Part shown: positions 29,948 through 38,429 of the stretch, in pieces
Layout of the letters: the number at the start of each line of letters is the position of its first letter
Position numbering within the stretch: position 1 is the first letter of the stretch
NCBI GenBank assembly: GCA_017479385.1
Contig: JAFVCE010000013.1
Coordinates: 152,526 to 216,525 of the forward strand
Origin: Bacteroidales bacterium
Lineage (GTDB): Bacteria > Bacteroidota > Bacteroidia > Bacteroidales > P3
Direction of reading: 5' to 3'
DNA: 64,000 bases
Notes under the pieces: model-generated
Databases searched by the model: none
Told to the model about the DNA's origin: nothing
The model's input: the letters and a program-made list of their open reading frames with translations, nothing else
Position numbers and translations under genes: made by a program

Positions 29948-32305
29948 TCAATACTGGTCGCGCGTGTCGGTTGGTGGTGGCGTGGGGCGCCGACGCTCTT
30001 TGATGATAGACTGGTCGGCTTTGTATTCGCGTTGCTGCCCTTTCACCGGGCGGCTAATGCCGAAATAAGTTTTGTCGAGGTGGAGCCGCCGTGTGCGCAG
30101 CCCGAAGGTCTGGAAATCGAGTATCCACTCGGGGTCGAACGGCTCGTATTGAAATCGCACTTCGAAGTGCAGGTGTGGCCCCGTGGCGCGCCCCGTGGCG
30201 CCTCCAAGACCAATGACGTCGCCAGCGTTAACAGCTTGGTTGCGCTTGACGTTGATTTTCGACAGGTGGCCGTATACGGTCTCGAGCCCATTGTAGTGGC
30301 GAACCACCACGCAGTTGCCGTAGCCGCCCATGGGCTTGGCCAAGCGCACCACGCCGTCGAAGGCGCAGCTCACGGGGTCGCCCGTCTGCAGCAGTATGTC
30401 GACCCCGCGATGTGCCCGCTCCCAGCGCCAACCGTAGGGCGATGTCTTCATGCCCTGCACTGGGAAGCAGAAGCCCGTGCTGTCGGCCACCAAGCGCAGG
30501 TTCACCTCGTCGGGCAGTGCGCTCAGCGGCACCTCTTGGGCCTTGACACGATGGTCAGAGAAAGCCGTGCCATACCACAGGTGCGAGGGCATTGACAGCG
30601 CTGCCGAGTCGACCGCTGGCCGACTTTTGGGCTCGCCTTTGGCTGTGGTTGCTGCCTGCTGGCGGGCTGGTGGGCGCTGGCTGCGGTTTTGGCTCTTCGC
30701 GTCGGTTGCGGCTGTGGCAGCCTTGGACTTTGCCGTGGCGGCCTGCTGGCGTTTCGAATCCTCAATGCGACGATAGATTATCGAGTCGTAATACGACATT
30801 GATGGGCTCGAGGCGGTGGTGGCGCTTTGGGCCATGACGGGGCCTGCGGCTGTGGCCAGCAGCAGTGGTAGAGCCACCGCCATCATGCGCCGGCGCAGGC
30901 GTGCCGGCAATATGCCCCACATTTCGCGGTATTTGGCCACCGTGCGCCGCGCCAGAGGGTAGCCCTGGGTCGAGAGCTCGCGCGCAATGGCCTCGTCGGT
31001 GAGGGGGTGTGTGGGGTCTTCGGCGGCCACTATCTCGTCCATCTTTTGGCGCACAGTGTCTATGTTCACCTCGTCGCCGCTGTCGGTAACGAACGCCGAG
31101 GGGCAGAGGTCGGCCATCGAGAGGGTGCCGTATTCGGTTTGTATGTACTTGCTGTTCAGTACTCGCGACACTGTCGATACGTCTAACCCCACCGCTTCGG
31201 CAATTTGGCTCTGCTTTAGTGGGCGCAGATTATTAGTGTCGCCAGTGAGGAAAAACTTGCGCTGGTGGGCCAAAAAAAAGTCCATAATGGCGGCCAGCGT
31301 GGCGTGGCGTTGGTCGAGCAGCTGTATGAACGAGTTGGCCTCGGTCGACTTCTCGTGCAAGAAGCGGCGCGTCTCGCGCTGGGTTGGCGAGGCGCTGGGA
31401 GCGCTGTCTGCCTGTTCCATCATGGCTGCGTAGTAGGGGCTTATGCGCAGCCGCGGCAGGTGACGGTCGTTGATTACGTAACTCAGGTTGTCGCCCTGGC
31501 GCACAACGGTGGCGTCGGGTATGATGACCTGCGTGTCGCGGCCGCCAGAGGCGGCCGCAGAACCCGGCTTAGGATTAAGTCGGCGAATGGTGTCGGTGGC
31601 GGCTTGCAACTGCGATGGCGAGAGTCCCAACTCGTCGGCCACGTGGTCAAGTTTGTTGCGACAGAAGTCGTCGAAACAAAGGTCCACAATCGAAGCCGCG
31701 TGGCGCACTGGACCTCGGCCCATATCCATGCGGTGCAACTGCAGCGAGAGGCACTCTTGCAGGTTGCGAGCCCCTATGCCAGGAGGGTCCAAACTCTGCA
31801 CGGTGCGCAGTGTCTGTTCCACCTCGTCGGGGGTTACGTCTATCCCCTGGCGGAACGATATGTCGTTGGCAATGAGGTCGGTGCCGCGTGTAAGGTAGCC
31901 CGAATCGTCTATCGAGCCAATGATTACCTGCGCTATTGATAGCTGTTGCGGCGATAGGTATAACTGTCCCAACTGGTCATTAAGTTGGTCGGCCAGCGAG
32001 AGTTCCGAAGTGTATTGCGGTTCGCGTTGGCGCAGGTTGGGGTCGTGCTCTTGGCGCAGACGGTAGTCGTAGTCGTCATCGTCGCCCGTCATCTCCTGCC
32101 ATTCGGCCTGACTGTCGTCGACCGCTGGGCTGTCGAGCGATTCGGCGCCTGGTTGACTGCTCTCTACCTCGAGCAGTGGGTTCTTCTCGATTTCCTCCTT
32201 CACGCTTTGTTCGAGGGCAGCAATGGGCAGTTGTAGCAATTTCATTAGTTGAATTTGCCGTGGCGACATTCGTAGCTGCTGTTGCTGTTTTTGTACTTGG
32301 CGCAT
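29948..32305 (-). CDS. rpoN: Sigma-54 factor RpoN fused in frame to an M23 metallopeptidase
   Basis: One 785-residue frame holds two complete proteins. Residues 1-466 are RpoN: the activator-interacting start (SPRQIQLMKLLQLPIAALEQ), acidic linker, core-binding domain (SLDPPGIGARNLQECL), helix-turn-helix (QIAEAVGLDVSTVSRVL) and the RpoN box ARRTVAKYRE at 452-461. Without a stop it runs into RRRMMAVALPLLLATAAG, a good signal peptide or membrane anchor (473-492), an Ala/Lys/Gln-rich linker, and an M23 domain with its zinc ligands HRGVD (632-636) and HLH (711-713). Internal ATGs at 30886 and 30883 could start a separate exported peptidase. If made whole, the topology would be sigma factor inside and peptidase in the periplasm. 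The frame is open and free of stops, but a lost stop or an assembly error cannot be excluded. Confidence 0.85.
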   Translation of the reverse strand: MRQVQKQQQQLRMSPRQIQLMKLLQLPIAALEQSVKEEIEKNPLLEVESSQPGAESLDSPAVDDSQAEWQEMTGDDDDYDYRLRQEHDPNLRQREPQYTSELSLADQLNDQLGQLYLSPQQLSIAQVIIGSIDDSGYLTRGTDLIANDISFRQGIDVTPDEVEQTLRTVQSLDPPGIGARNLQECLSLQLHRMDMGRGPVRHAASIVDLCFDDFCRNKLDHVADELGLSPSQLQAATDTIRRLNPKPGSAAASGGRDTQVIIPDATVVRQGDNLSYVINDRHLPRLRISPYYAAMMEQADSAPSASPTQRETRRFLHEKSTEANSFIQLLDQRHATLAAIMDFFLAHQRKFFLTGDTNNLRPLKQSQIAEAVGLDVSTVSRVLNSKYIQTEYGTLSMADLCPSAFVTDSGDEVNIDTVRQKMDEIVAAEDPTHPLTDEAIARELSTQGYPLARRTVAKYREMWGILPARLRRRMMAVALPLLLATAAGPVMAQSATTASSPSMSYYDSIIYRRIEDSKRQQAATAKSKAATAATDAKSQNRSQRPPARQQAATTAKGEPKSRPAVDSAALSMPSHLWYGTAFSDHRVKAQEVPLSALPDEVNLRLVADSTGFCFPVQGMKTSPYGWRWERAHRGVDILLQTGDPVSCAFDGVVRLAKPMGGYGNCVVVRHYNGLETVYGHLSKINVKRNQAVNAGDVIGLGGATGRATGPHLHFEVRFQYEPFDPEWILDFQTFGLRTRRLHLDKTYFGISRPVKGQQREYKADQSIIKERRRPTPPPTDTRDQY
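30828..30886 (-). other. Internal start and signal peptide of the M23 part
   Basis: Codons 474 and 475 of the fused frame are both ATG, followed by about 16 hydrophobic residues and a plausible Ala-x-Ala-like cleavage site (PVMAQ). This is the expected start of an independent periplasmic M23 peptidase. Confidence 0.6.
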
Positions 32306-32329
32306 GGTCGAGAAAATCGTCAGATTAAA

Positions 32330-32377
32330 ATTGAAGATTGAAAAGTTTGGAAGATTCCGTGCTTTTCAATCTTCAAT
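32330..32377 (-). terminator. Hairpin after the S46 peptidase gene
   Basis: ATTGAAGATTGAAAAG (32330-32345) pairs perfectly with CTTTTCAATCTTCAAT (32362-32377), 16 bp with a 16-base loop. It lies 20 bases beyond the S46 gene end and just upstream of rpoN. It lacks a clear U tract on the minus strand. Confidence 0.6.
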
Positions 32378-32396
32378 CTATGGTTAATGTGGTGGT

Positions 32397-34559
32397 TTAG
32401 CGAATGATGTCCATCTCCTCGATGAGGTTGGTGGCGCCTGCATAGACGTCGATAACCCAAAGCATATAGCGGGCGTCGAGGCAGATGCAGCGTTGCAGAT
32501 TCTCTTCGAAGTCGATGTCGCCGCTCATAGCTTCGCTGTTGCCGTCGAAGGCCAAGCCAATGAGGTGGCCGTGGGCGTTGATGACGGGCGAGCCAGAGTT
32601 GCCACCGGTGATGTCGTTGTTGGTGATGAAGCAGGTGGGCAGTTGTCCACGGCTGTTGGCGTAGCGGCCAAACTTCTTGTCGGCATAGAGCTCTTTGAGG
32701 TGCTCGGGCACGATGAATTCAGAGTTGGTGGGGTCCTCTTTCTGGATAACGCCGTCGATGGTGGTGTAGTAGTGGTAGCTCACACCGTCTTTGGGGTCGT
32801 AGGCTTTGACGTTGCCGTAGGTGCAGCGGATGGTGGAGTTGGCGTCGGGAGACATGAGTTTGCGGCCTTCGTTGATTTGCAGAATGCCGTCGGTGAAGTC
32901 GCGGTTGCCGCGGGCAAGGTTCTCTTCGGCGTTTTTAGGAACCGACTGGTTGATTTCGAGATATTTCTCGATGGCGGCACGGCCCACGGCCAACATCGGG
33001 TCGCTGTCGAGGGTCTTGGCATTGGGTTTGGCAATAAATTTTTCGAGGCTTTCGGGCGAGGTGAAAATGCTCTTGGCATAGAGGTCGTGGGCATATTTCT
33101 CGAAGTTGCCTTTATATTTTTTGTTGGCCTGTTTGAGGAAGTCGGGGCAGAGGTCGCGGTCCATGTTTTCGAACACGTAGGCGAACATGGCGGCGGTGAG
33201 GCGCTCGTCGACGCGCGCGTCGTAGTCTTTATAGAAGGCGTCCATTATGTTCTGGTAGGGGGTGAGGTCGGCGTTCTTGTCGTTCTGCAGTGAGCGGAGC
33301 ATACCTTCGCCGATGTTGCGAGCGCGAAGCGGCAGTTCTGGGCCGGTAAGTAGGCCTTCGTAGAGGTAGCTGATGGCGGCCTGTGCGGTGCGGCGGGCTT
33401 TGTAGCCATCGCTGATGAGGTCGAGGGCGCGCAGGTATTTGGGGTCTTTCTGGAACTTGGCCCAGTCGGTGTATTCTTTTTCAATCTCTTTTTTTACGCC
33501 CATGGTGTTGAGGTGGGCAAGGGCTTTGTTCTGCTCGTTGCTGTATTTCCAGTAGTTGGAGCAGGAGGCGTATTTGGAGGCGTATTTGATTTTGGTGGCC
33601 TGCGAGGCGTCCATCTCTTCGCGGAGGATGTTGATTTTGACGGTGCGGATTTCGTAGCGGAGCTTGTTGGTGATGTCCATCGTTTCTTCAAGACCGTAGG
33701 AGGTGAGGAAGTGTTCGGTGGTGCCGGGGAAACCCAAGACCATGGCAAAGTCGCCGTTGTTGATTTCGCGAATGCTCACTGGTAGGTGGTGTTTGGGGTG
33801 CAGGGGGACGTTGTCTTTCGAGTAGGGGGCGGGGCTGCCGTCGGGGGCGGTGTAGATGCGGAACATAGAGAAGTCGCAGGTGTGGCGCGGCCAGGACCAG
33901 TTGTCGGTGTCGCCACCAAATTTGCCCATCGACGAGGGGGGAGCACCCACGAGGCGAACGTCGCGATAGATAACGTGGACAAAGAGGAAGAATTGGTTGC
34001 CGTTGAACATGGGGCGGACGCGGGCGCTGTAGTAGGTGCCTTTGACGGCCTCTTCGGCAATTTGGTCGCTCACGCGTTTGATGGCGGCTTCGCGGTCGGG
34101 CTCGCTCATGTTGTCGGAGAGGGCTTCTTTGACGCGAGCGGTGACGTCTTCCATGCGCACCAGTATCGAGGCGGTGAGGCCGGGGTTGGGCAACTCTTGC
34201 TCTTTGGTGTAGGCCCAAAAGCCGTCGCGCAGGTAGTCGTGCTCTACGGTGGAGTGTTCTTGCAGTTTGCCGTAGCCACAGTGGTGGTTGGTGGTCATGA
34301 GGCCTTCGTTCGAGATGATTTCGCCGGTGCAGAAGTGCCAGAAGGGGCTGCCGTCGTTGCCGAGGCCCACGATGGCGTCTTTTATGCAGTTGCGGTTGAC
34401 GCTGTAGATGTCGTCGACGGTGAGTCGAAAACCAGCCTTTTGCATATCTTCATAGTTTTTGCCGAGGAGCGACAGGAGCCACATTCCCTCGTCGGCGCGC
34501 ACCGCTTGCGGAGCAAGCGTCAGAAGTGCCATTGCGATAACGATGTGTCTGAATTTCAT
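32397..34559 (-). CDS. S46 family dipeptidyl peptidase, Dpp7-like
   Basis: A 720-residue serine exopeptidase of family S46, found mainly in Bacteroidota, where it removes dipeptides from the N-terminus of periplasmic oligopeptides for amino-acid catabolism. A signal peptide (MKFRHIVIAMALLTLAPQAVRA) is followed by the catalytic His in MTTNHHCGYG, the Asp in GGDTDNWSWPRH, and the Ser in ITGGNSGSPVIN. Eighteen residues after that Ser lies Gly in GLAFDGNSEA; in characterised members Gly there goes with Dpp7-type hydrophobic P1 preference, Arg with Dpp11-type acidic preference. Length is normal. It has a -7 box about 48 bases upstream and a hairpin downstream, so it is probably a single-gene unit. 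Confidence 0.93.
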   Translation of the reverse strand: MKFRHIVIAMALLTLAPQAVRADEGMWLLSLLGKNYEDMQKAGFRLTVDDIYSVNRNCIKDAIVGLGNDGSPFWHFCTGEIISNEGLMTTNHHCGYGKLQEHSTVEHDYLRDGFWAYTKEQELPNPGLTASILVRMEDVTARVKEALSDNMSEPDREAAIKRVSDQIAEEAVKGTYYSARVRPMFNGNQFFLFVHVIYRDVRLVGAPPSSMGKFGGDTDNWSWPRHTCDFSMFRIYTAPDGSPAPYSKDNVPLHPKHHLPVSIREINNGDFAMVLGFPGTTEHFLTSYGLEETMDITNKLRYEIRTVKINILREEMDASQATKIKYASKYASCSNYWKYSNEQNKALAHLNTMGVKKEIEKEYTDWAKFQKDPKYLRALDLISDGYKARRTAQAAISYLYEGLLTGPELPLRARNIGEGMLRSLQNDKNADLTPYQNIMDAFYKDYDARVDERLTAAMFAYVFENMDRDLCPDFLKQANKKYKGNFEKYAHDLYAKSIFTSPESLEKFIAKPNAKTLDSDPMLAVGRAAIEKYLEINQSVPKNAEENLARGNRDFTDGILQINEGRKLMSPDANSTIRCTYGNVKAYDPKDGVSYHYYTTIDGVIQKEDPTNSEFIVPEHLKELYADKKFGRYANSRGQLPTCFITNNDITGGNSGSPVINAHGHLIGLAFDGNSEAMSGDIDFEENLQRCICLDARYMLWVIDVYAGATNLIEEMDIIR

Positions 34560-34606
34560 TGTTTTATGTATTGTTTTTGTTTGTTAATTTTTCTTTTATC
34601 AAGTTG

Positions 34607-34614
34607 CAAATTTA
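34607..34614 (-). promoter_or_regulatory. -7 element of the S46 peptidase gene
   Basis: CAAATTTA on the plus strand reads TAAATTTG on the minus strand, 48 bases before the start codon. No clear -33 element. Confidence 0.5.
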
Positions 34615-34699
34615 CATATTTTTTTTGAATTATGGAATTTTGTGTACTATTATTTTTATGGCCAGCGGTCAGGGCCGGTTGCGGCGGCGTTTTTTTTTC

Positions 34700-34730
34700 T
34701 TGTGGGATTGAAAAAAAAGGTGTATCTTTG
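34700..34730 (+). promoter_or_regulatory. Bacteroidota-type promoter of SDR gene
   Basis: TTG at 34700-34702, a 20-base spacer, then TATCTTTG at 34723-34730. It lies downstream of the ATG at 34632, which rules that start out. Confidence 0.75.
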
Positions 34731-34799
34731 CAGTCGATTTTGATGCAAAAACGATTGTGTTTTGTGCGAGTTATGTACCAAAAAATGTCACAACGAGAT

Positions 34800-35654
34800 A
34801 TGTCGCAGAATGCCAAAGTAATACTTGTCACCGGTGCCAGCAGCGGCATTGGATTCGATACCGCCCAGCGCCTTGCCGCTATGGGACACAAGGTCTACGC
34901 CGCCGCGCGCCGCGTGGAGCTGATGGAGCCACTACGCAATGATGGCGTCGAGGTGCTGAGCCTCGACGTTACCAACGAGCAGTCGATGTCAGCTGCTATC
35001 GATACCATCTTGACCCGCGAGGGACGCATAGATGTGCTGTTCAACAATGCTGGCTACGGCTATTTCGGTGCCGTAGAGCAGGTTGCTATGGCCGAGGCCC
35101 GCCGCCAGTTGGAGGTGAATGTCTTCGGTTTGGCGCGTCTCTGCCAATTGGTTATCCCCATCATGCGCCGCCAGGGCTCGGGCCGCATTGTTAATACCTC
35201 GTCTATTGCCGGCCGCTCGGTCTTCCTGTTCGGTGGCTGGTACAACGTGTCGAAGTATTCGGTCGAGGCGTTGAGCGACGCTATGCGTATAGAGCTGAAA
35301 CCCTATGGTATTGATGTTGTGATGGTTGAGCCCGGTCCCATTCGCACCGATTGGGGCATAATAGCCGCGCGCCACCTGCGCGAGTCGTCGGCCGATACGC
35401 CCTACGCCGAGTTGGGCTCGCGCTGGGCAAACACCATGGATTGGGGCTACACGGGCAACCTCTTCTCGGGCCCCGACCGCGTGGCTGCGGCCGCCTGCCG
35501 CGCCATTACCGCTCGCCGCCCGAGGGCGCGCTACGTGGTGGGTCGCTATGCCCGACTCACGCTTGCGCTCCACGCCCTGCTGCCCACGCGCTGGTGGGAT
35601 GCCGCCATGCGTCGCGCAGGCACTTTGCGCTTGGGTGGCAAGAACAAAGTCTGA
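34800..35654 (+). CDS. SDR family oxidoreductase
   Basis: A classical short-chain dehydrogenase of 284 residues. The start MSQNAKVILVTG at 34800 is chosen because the promoter ends at 34730; ATGs at 34743, 34773 and 34785 are in frame and possible. Motifs are the nucleotide-binding TGASSGIG, the NNAGYGYFG segment, the Ser in NTSSIAGRS, and the catalytic YNVSK. The C-terminal 60 residues (RVAAAACRAITARRPRARYVVGRYAR) match the common SDR group that includes retinol-dehydrogenase-like and YqjQ-like enzymes. Substrate cannot be told. It stands alone, followed by 680 bases without a gene. Confidence 0.9.
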   Translation: MSQNAKVILVTGASSGIGFDTAQRLAAMGHKVYAAARRVELMEPLRNDGVEVLSLDVTNEQSMSAAIDTILTREGRIDVLFNNAGYGYFGAVEQVAMAEARRQLEVNVFGLARLCQLVIPIMRRQGSGRIVNTSSIAGRSVFLFGGWYNVSKYSVEALSDAMRIELKPYGIDVVMVEPGPIRTDWGIIAARHLRESSADTPYAELGSRWANTMDWGYTGNLFSGPDRVAAAACRAITARRPRARYVVGRYARLTLALHALLPTRWWDAAMRRAGTLRLGGKNKV

Positions 35655-35689
35655 TATTCTTGTCTATGAAAATCGACGCATTATGGGGG

Positions 35690-35870
35690 GCCGCGCCCCC
35701 CAACAACCCCCGCCCCCAACACCCCCAACACCCCCACCTCCAACATCCCACACACCCAAAAAAACACCCTGTACCAACCCCACCCCAACGCCGCCCAATA
35801 TCCCTAAAATCCCCCTCAGTTCCGCCAGCAATCGGCCCCCAACTGCCCCTACTCGCCCCGCGAACCCTAA
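35690..35870 (+). other. C- and A-rich, G-poor intergenic tract
   Basis: About 180 bases after the SDR gene are strongly skewed to C and A on the plus strand, with many CCCC runs (ccccccaacaaccccc, caacacccccaacaccccc). The opposite strand is G/T-rich with enough G runs to form quadruplexes. Frames open across it encode only low-complexity Pro/Thr and are not credible genes. Confidence 0.6.
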
Positions 35871-35972
35871 AAAATGTTGCCGGATAACGCGCTGAAAACC
35901 AATAAATTACCCCCCCCGTCGAATTTGGCCGAAAAAAATTGGCAAATCCACCGGTATTTTTCAAAAAAAATG

Positions 35973-35980
35973 TAATTTTG
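35973..35980 (+). promoter_or_regulatory. Orphan -7 element in large intergenic region
   Basis: TAATTTTG preceded by an A-rich stretch and followed by C is a good -7 box, but no gene follows on the plus strand before the convergent queF. Confidence 0.45.
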
Positions 35981-35985
35981 CAGCC

Positions 35986-36260
35986 TCATTTAACACCGTG
36001 TGTGGAGATTCAGGATGGGGCCCCTCGCTGGGCTCCTTCCTAATTTTACCCCTCCCCATAATCTGCCTAACCACCCACGGCTTGCCCTGCTCTCCAACTT
36101 GCTGCGAGTTGCCACAAAATGGCCTCAAAAATTTGCCCCCGACCAGTGAAATGGGGGGGTAAAAAACGCTGTGCTAACTGCCTGATTTTAAGGGTTAAGG
36201 AGGGGTTAAAGAGGGGTTAAGGTCGTATTGAGGTCGAATAAGGCTTGATATTGAGGCGAT
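35986..36260 (+). ncRNA. Possible non-coding transcript
   Basis: Downstream of the orphan -7 box lies about 270 bases without a credible frame. It holds a hairpin, AGGA-T-GGGGCCC (36012-36023) pairing with GGGCTCC-T-TCCT (36030-36041) with one mismatch, and ends with repeat copy 3. Transcription is not shown; this is a candidate only. Confidence 0.25.
36190..36255 (+). repeat. Interspersed intergenic repeat, copy 3
   Basis: Contains an extra GGGGTTAA unit (GGTTAAGG, GGGGTTAA, GGGGTTAAGG), then GTCGTATTGAGGTCGAATA and AGGCTTGATATTGAGG, the same tail as copies 4 and 7. Confidence 0.85.
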
Positions 36261-36334
36261 TAGACACCGATTTCTACCCCTTTTTGCCTCGTTGGAAGGG
36301 GGTAAAGAAGTGTGTTTTTTGGTCGCCCGCGGCG

Positions 36335-36793
36335 TCACATCTGGTATTGAGCCATGCGCTGCTGGGCCAGCTGCTCGTAGCGGCTGCCTGGTTGCCCGTA
36401 GTTGACGTAGGGGTGTATGGCTATGCCACCGCGCGGCACGAAGAGCCCCTTTACCTCTATGTAGCGCGGCTGCATGAGGGCCACAAGGTCGTTGAGAATG
36501 GTGTTGACGCAGTCTTCGTGGAACTCGCCGTGGTTGCGGAACGAGAAGAGGTAGAGCTTCAGGCTTTTGCTCTCGACCATACGGCGGTCTGGGATGTAGA
36601 GAATGCGAATTTCGGCAAAATCGGGCTGGCCAGTAATGGGGCAGAGGGCTGTGAACTCGGGGCAGAGAAACTCAACCCAGTAGTCGCGTTTGGGGTGCTG
36701 ATTTTCGAACGTTTCGAGCACTTCGGGAGCGTAGGTCGAGGGTATGGGAGCTTTGCGGCCAAGAGCCTGCAGGTTGTCGTCGATGCGATTCAT
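36335..36793 (-). CDS. queF: 7-cyano-7-deazaguanine (preQ0) reductase
   Basis: QueF reduces the nitrile of preQ0 to preQ1 with NADPH, the last free-base step of queuosine synthesis. The 152-residue length fits the short unimodular class. The catalytic Cys lies in [15 protein letters not shown] with the proton-donating Asp seven residues later, and [11 protein letters not shown] is also conserved. The start MNRIDDNLQ at 36793 removes a shadow N-terminal extension. It is the last gene of the queC-queD-queE-queF operon, 14 bases behind queE. Confidence 0.95.
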   Translation of the reverse strand: MNRIDDNLQALGRKAPIPSTYAPEVLETFENQHPKRDYWVEFLCPEFTALCPITGQPDFAEIRILYIPDRRMVESKSLKLYLFSFRNHGEFHEDCVNTILNDLVALMQPRYIEVKGLFVPRGGIAIHPYVNYGQPGSRYEQLAQQRMAQYQM

Positions 36794-36807
36794 GGTTTGT
36801 GGGCTAT

Positions 36808-37389
36808 CTATTTGATGTTGAGTAGTTTGTGGATTTGGAGCGAGAGTTGCCACTCGGGGTTTTGCAGGCAGTAGGCCACGGCCTGGGCCGTAATGGTGGC
36901 GTTGCGCTCGGGGTTGCCGGTGTCGAGGGGTTGCAGGTAGCGATACCCAACCTCGATTTCGGGGTAAAGCGTGGGGCGATGAATGCCGTCGAAGAGCACC
37001 TTCAGCTCGTTTGCCTGCTTCAGAACGGGCTTGTATCCGGGGCCCACAAAGGGGTCTTTGGGCGAGAGGGTTACCCAGTCTACCCCCTCGGGGAGCGGCC
37101 GTGTGCCGTTGGTTTCGACCGCCACTTGGCGCCCCGCCTGGTGCAGGGCGGCGACAAGGCTCGGGGTGAGCTGCAGGGCCGGTTCGCCACCGGTCAGCAC
37201 CACCCACCGCGCGGGGTGCTGCAGCACCGCGGCCACGATTTGTGCTTCGCTCATCGGGTTGTGGTTAGCGTGGTCGGTGTCGCAAAAAGGGCAAGCGAGG
37301 TTGCAGCCACTCAGTCTAACAAAAACCGAGGGGCGGCCGCTGTGGTGGCCCTCGCCCTGGAGCGAGTAGAATATCTCGTTCACCTTCAT
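36808..37389 (-). CDS. queE: 7-carboxy-7-deazaguanine synthase (radical SAM)
   Basis: QueE rearranges 6-carboxy-tetrahydropterin to 7-carboxy-7-deazaguanine using S-adenosylmethionine and a 4Fe-4S cluster. The 193 residues begin [14 protein letters not shown], the usual family start. The cluster motif is CNLACPFC (Cx3Cx2C), followed by [11 protein letters not shown] and [13 protein letters not shown] at 37389 overlaps the queD stop by four bases (ATGA), showing translational coupling. Confidence 0.96.
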   Translation of the reverse strand: MKVNEIFYSLQGEGHHSGRPSVFVRLSGCNLACPFCDTDHANHNPMSEAQIVAAVLQHPARWVVLTGGEPALQLTPSLVAALHQAGRQVAVETNGTRPLPEGVDWVTLSPKDPFVGPGYKPVLKQANELKVLFDGIHRPTLYPEIEVGYRYLQPLDTGNPERNATITAQAVAYCLQNPEWQLSLQIHKLLNIK

Positions 37390-37724
37390 GGTTCGTCGAT
37401 TTCGTAGATGGCTGTGTTGCCGGCACTTTCTTGCACCTCGACGCGGAAGCAGCATGGCACCTGCTGGCAGCACCAGCGGGCAAGGTTCTCGGCTGTGGGG
37501 TTGAAAGGCAGCACGTCGTTCAGCACACGGTGGTCGAGCACGTCGACAATGCGGCTCTTGATGAGCGAAAAGTCTACCACCATACCGTTGGCATCCAGCT
37601 CGCGAGCGCGGCAGTGAACGGTGATGGTCCAGTTGTGGCCGTGCAGTTCGGCGCACTTGCTGGGGTAGTCGAGCCGCAGGCGGTGCGCGGCCGAAATCTC
37701 TATCGTTTTTTTGAGGTAGTACAT
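37386..37724 (-). CDS. queD: 6-carboxy-5,6,7,8-tetrahydropterin synthase
   Basis: QueD turns dihydroneopterin triphosphate into 6-carboxytetrahydropterin, the first committed step of queuosine synthesis. This 112-residue protein of the PTPS fold has the zinc ligands in SAAHRL and ELHGHNW, and the acidic residue in NPTAENLARW. It overlaps queE by four bases and lies 20 bases behind queC. Confidence 0.94.
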   Translation of the reverse strand: MYYLKKTIEISAAHRLRLDYPSKCAELHGHNWTITVHCRARELDANGMVVDFSLIKSRIVDVLDHRVLNDVLPFNPTAENLARWCCQQVPCCFRVEVQESAGNTAIYEIDEP

Positions 37725-37744
37725 GGCTGGTGCGGCTTGGTGGG

Positions 37745-38422
37745 TTAGATTTGGTAGGTTGTTGGGTCGGCCACGCCGGCTTGGGCAAAGGCCTCGCGCC
37801 GTTCAATGCAGGTGGCGCAGCGGCCACAGTGGTGCAGGCTGCCGCGGTAGCACGAGTAGGTCTGGCCATAGTCGACCCCCAGCTTGGCTCCGCGAGCCAC
37901 GATGTCGGCCTTGGTAAGGTTGGTGTAGGGGGCGTCGAGGGCCACTCCGGCGTAGGTCCCGGCGCGCATGGCTGCATCCATGGCGGCCACGAAGGCGGGC
38001 CTGCAGTCGGGGTAGATGGCGTGGTCGCCGCCGTGGTTGGCAATCAACACGCGGGTCAGGCCGCGGCTCTCGGCCAGGCCGCAGGCGGCGGCGAGCATAA
38101 TGCCGTTGCGAAACGGCACCACGGTGCTCTGCATATTGCTGTCGGCGTAGTGGCCGTCGGGTATGGCGTCGGCCCCAGCGGTGAGGGCCGAGGCGAAGTA
38201 TTTCTTAATGAAAGCAAGTTCAATCACCACGTGTTCAACCCCCAACGCGCGGCAGTGGTGGGCGGCGCAGGCAACTTCGCGCTCGCTGTGGTTGCTGCCG
38301 TAGTCGAAGGTGATGGCCAGCGCTATGCGACTGCGCTCGTCGTAGAGCAGAGTCGTCGAGTCTAATCCGCCCGAGAGCACTATGGCCGAGTCTTTGGTTT
38401 GTGGGTTGGTGTGTCCTGTCAT
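37745..38422 (-). CDS. queC: 7-cyano-7-deazaguanine (preQ0) synthase
   Basis: QueC converts 7-carboxy-7-deazaguanine to preQ0 with ATP and ammonia. The start at 38422 (MTGHTNPQ) gives 225 residues; the longer ATG at 38506 overlaps the -7 box and would place the riboswitch inside the gene. Visible are the PP-loop VLSGGLDSTT, the segment TFDYGSNHSERE, and the zinc site with CYRGSLHHCGRCATC. It leads the queuosine operon and is preceded by a preQ1-I-like riboswitch. Confidence 0.95.
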   Translation of the reverse strand: MTGHTNPQTKDSAIVLSGGLDSTTLLYDERSRIALAITFDYGSNHSEREVACAAHHCRALGVEHVVIELAFIKKYFASALTAGADAIPDGHYADSNMQSTVVPFRNGIMLAAACGLAESRGLTRVLIANHGGDHAIYPDCRPAFVAAMDAAMRAGTYAGVALDAPYTNLTKADIVARGAKLGVDYGQTYSCYRGSLHHCGRCATCIERREAFAQAGVADPTTYQI

Positions 38423-38429
38423 GGTTCTT

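Noticed and set aside
29702-29950. A T9SS sorting domain in another frame after the rightward giant gene (frameshift)
   Set aside because: The sequence after the stop goes straight into a hairpin terminator and repeat copy 2; no sorting-domain-like translation was seen in any frame.
34632-34799. Longer start for the SDR gene (ATG at 34632)
   Set aside because: A full promoter at 34700-34730 lies inside that extension, and the extension has no SDR homology.
36808-38043. 411-codon minus-strand frame starting upstream of queE
   Set aside because: Only the last 193 codons are QueE; the rest is a Pro/Thr-rich shadow of queC and queD.
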